Source of the DNA: Gammaproteobacteria bacterium
Lineage (GTDB): Bacteria; Pseudomonadota; Gammaproteobacteria; UBA7966
Direction of reading: 5' to 3'
NCBI GenBank assembly: GCA_003485715.1
Contig: DNIF01000013.1
Location: forward strand, 1-6,992
Length of the DNA stretch: 6,992 nucleotides
The position numbers and the translations under genes are program-made. Positions 6,218 to 6,992 of this stretch are shown here, one piece after another (the first letter of the stretch is position 1; each line of letters begins with the position of its first letter). The notes under the pieces are model-generated. The model ran no database searches and was not told the origin of the DNA. It saw nothing but the letters and a program-made list of their open reading frames with translations.

Positions 6218-6992
6218 ATGTCCGACAGCCACCCATCCGCAGCACCCAGCACCGATCTCCCCGTCACCGTCTGGCATCTGCCACCTCTCGGTCTTGTGGG
6301 TCTCGCCCTCGCCGCCGCTGCGGTCGCCATCGGCTATTGGGACGCCATCGTATTCCTGCTCGGCCAATGGGAGCGCGAGGAATACTCCCACGCGCCGCTC
6401 ATTCCGCTCATCAGCCTGGGGCTCGTGTACCTGGTGAAGGATCGGTTGGAGTTCACGCCCTTCGAAGGCAGCACTGCCGGGGCCTGGGTTGTGTTGGTGG
6501 GCGCCATCGGCATGTTCCTGGGCTATGTGGCCACGGTGCATACCGTCTCGCACTACGCCTTCGTGCTGGCAGTGTTCGGTCTCACCTGGGCCCTCGGCGG
6601 GGCCTCGGGGCTGCGCTGGCTGTGGGTGCCGGCGGCCTTCCTGTTCTTCATGATCCCCTTGCCATCCTTCCTCTACAACAATCTCTCGCAGCAGTTGCAG
6701 TTGCTCTCGTCCGAGATCGGCGTGGCCGTGATCCGCTGGTTCGGCGTCACGGTCTTCCTGGAAGGTAACGTGATCGACCTCGGCACCTACAAGTTGCAGG
6801 TAGTGGAGGCCTGTGCGGGGCTGCGCTACCTGTTCCCGTTGATGAGCTTCGGCTTCCTGTGCGCCTACCTCTTCTCCGCGCCGCTCTGGCAGCGGGCCAT
6901 CATCTTCCTCGCCACCATCCCCATCACCGTGCTGATGAACAGCTTCCGCATCGGCGTGATCGGCGTAACAGTGGATCGTTGGGGCCAGGAGA
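6218..6992 (+). CDS. xrtD: Exosortase, probably XrtD type (VPLPA-CTERM), 5' part
   Basis: The frame stays open from the ATG at 6218 to the right edge, giving 258 residues with the C-terminus missing. Exosortases are multi-pass inner-membrane cysteine transpeptidases that cleave C-terminal sorting tags of exported proteins; their genes often sit in EPS loci. Family motifs: 'EYSHAPLIPLISLGL' (55-69), equivalent to the usual EYSHG; 'MIPLPSFLYNN' (145-155); 'VVEACAGLRYLFPLMSFGFL' (195-214) with nucleophile Cys199; and 'LMNSFRIGVIGV' (239-250) with catalytic Arg244. The third catalytic residue, a His, would lie beyond the edge. 'GNVIDLGTYKLQ' directly before the Cys motif, and the 'YLFPLMSFGFLCAYLF' that follows, fit my recall of XrtD rather than XrtA; this subtype call is less certain than the family call. 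About eight hydrophobic segments are visible. The start has only a weak AAGAGA upstream, but no better in-frame start precedes the first membrane segment. Confidence 0.88.
   Translation, partial: MSDSHPSAAPSTDLPVTVWHLPPLGLVGLALAAAAVAIGYWDAIVFLLGQWEREEYSHAPLIPLISLGLVYLVKDRLEFTPFEGSTAGAWVVLVGAIGMFLGYVATVHTVSHYAFVLAVFGLTWALGGASGLRWLWVPAAFLFFMIPLPSFLYNNLSQQLQLLSSEIGVAVIRWFGVTVFLEGNVIDLGTYKLQVVEACAGLRYLFPLMSFGFLCAYLFSAPLWQRAIIFLATIPITVLMNSFRIGVIGVTVDRWGQE

Noticed and set aside
1..6992. CRISPR array, tRNA/rRNA gene, insertion sequence or phage gene
   Set aside because: I saw no regularly spaced direct repeats, no tRNA-like cloverleaf, no transposase or integrase motif, and no terminal inverted repeats with target duplications.

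Overview
This window is about 7 kb of GC-rich DNA from a Proteobacterium, most likely a gammaproteobacterium. That placement is inferred from the high GC content, the codon use and the gene families; nothing here fixes the genus. It holds part of an exopolysaccharide (EPS) assembly locus that runs into an exosortase gene. All real genes lie on the + strand.

Layout: (1) the 3' end of a left-handed beta-helix (hexapeptide) acyltransferase, cut by the left edge (to 377). (2) A 211-bp gap holding a structured intergenic repeat. (3) A WcaF-like O-acetyltransferase (589-1125). (4) A UDP-glucuronate decarboxylase that makes UDP-xylose (1252-2196). (5) A polytopic Wzx-type flippase (2285-3535). (6) A C-rich 172-bp gap that begins with a second, related copy of the repeat. 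(7) A WcaI-type GT4 glycosyltransferase (3708-4940), overlapping by an ATGA junction (8) an OpgC-family membrane acyltransferase (4937-6154). (9) The first 258 codons of an exosortase, best matched to the XrtD type (6218 to the right edge).

Taken together (inference), UDP-xylose from (4) is a sugar donor, (7) builds the lipid-linked oligosaccharide, and (5) flips it across the inner membrane. Acyl groups are added in the cytoplasm by (1) and (3) and at the membrane by (8). The exosortase ties this EPS locus to sorting of C-terminally tagged exported proteins, an association well known for PEP-CTERM-type systems. The priming transferase, the polymerase, the export proteins and any sortase substrate are not in the window.

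Nothing here amounts to a clearly new system. The least explained items are the paired intergenic repeats with a preserved hairpin, the C-rich leader before the glycosyltransferase gene that starts at GTG with no Shine-Dalgarno sequence, and the OpgC-type acyltransferase placed between an EPS glycosyltransferase and an exosortase.
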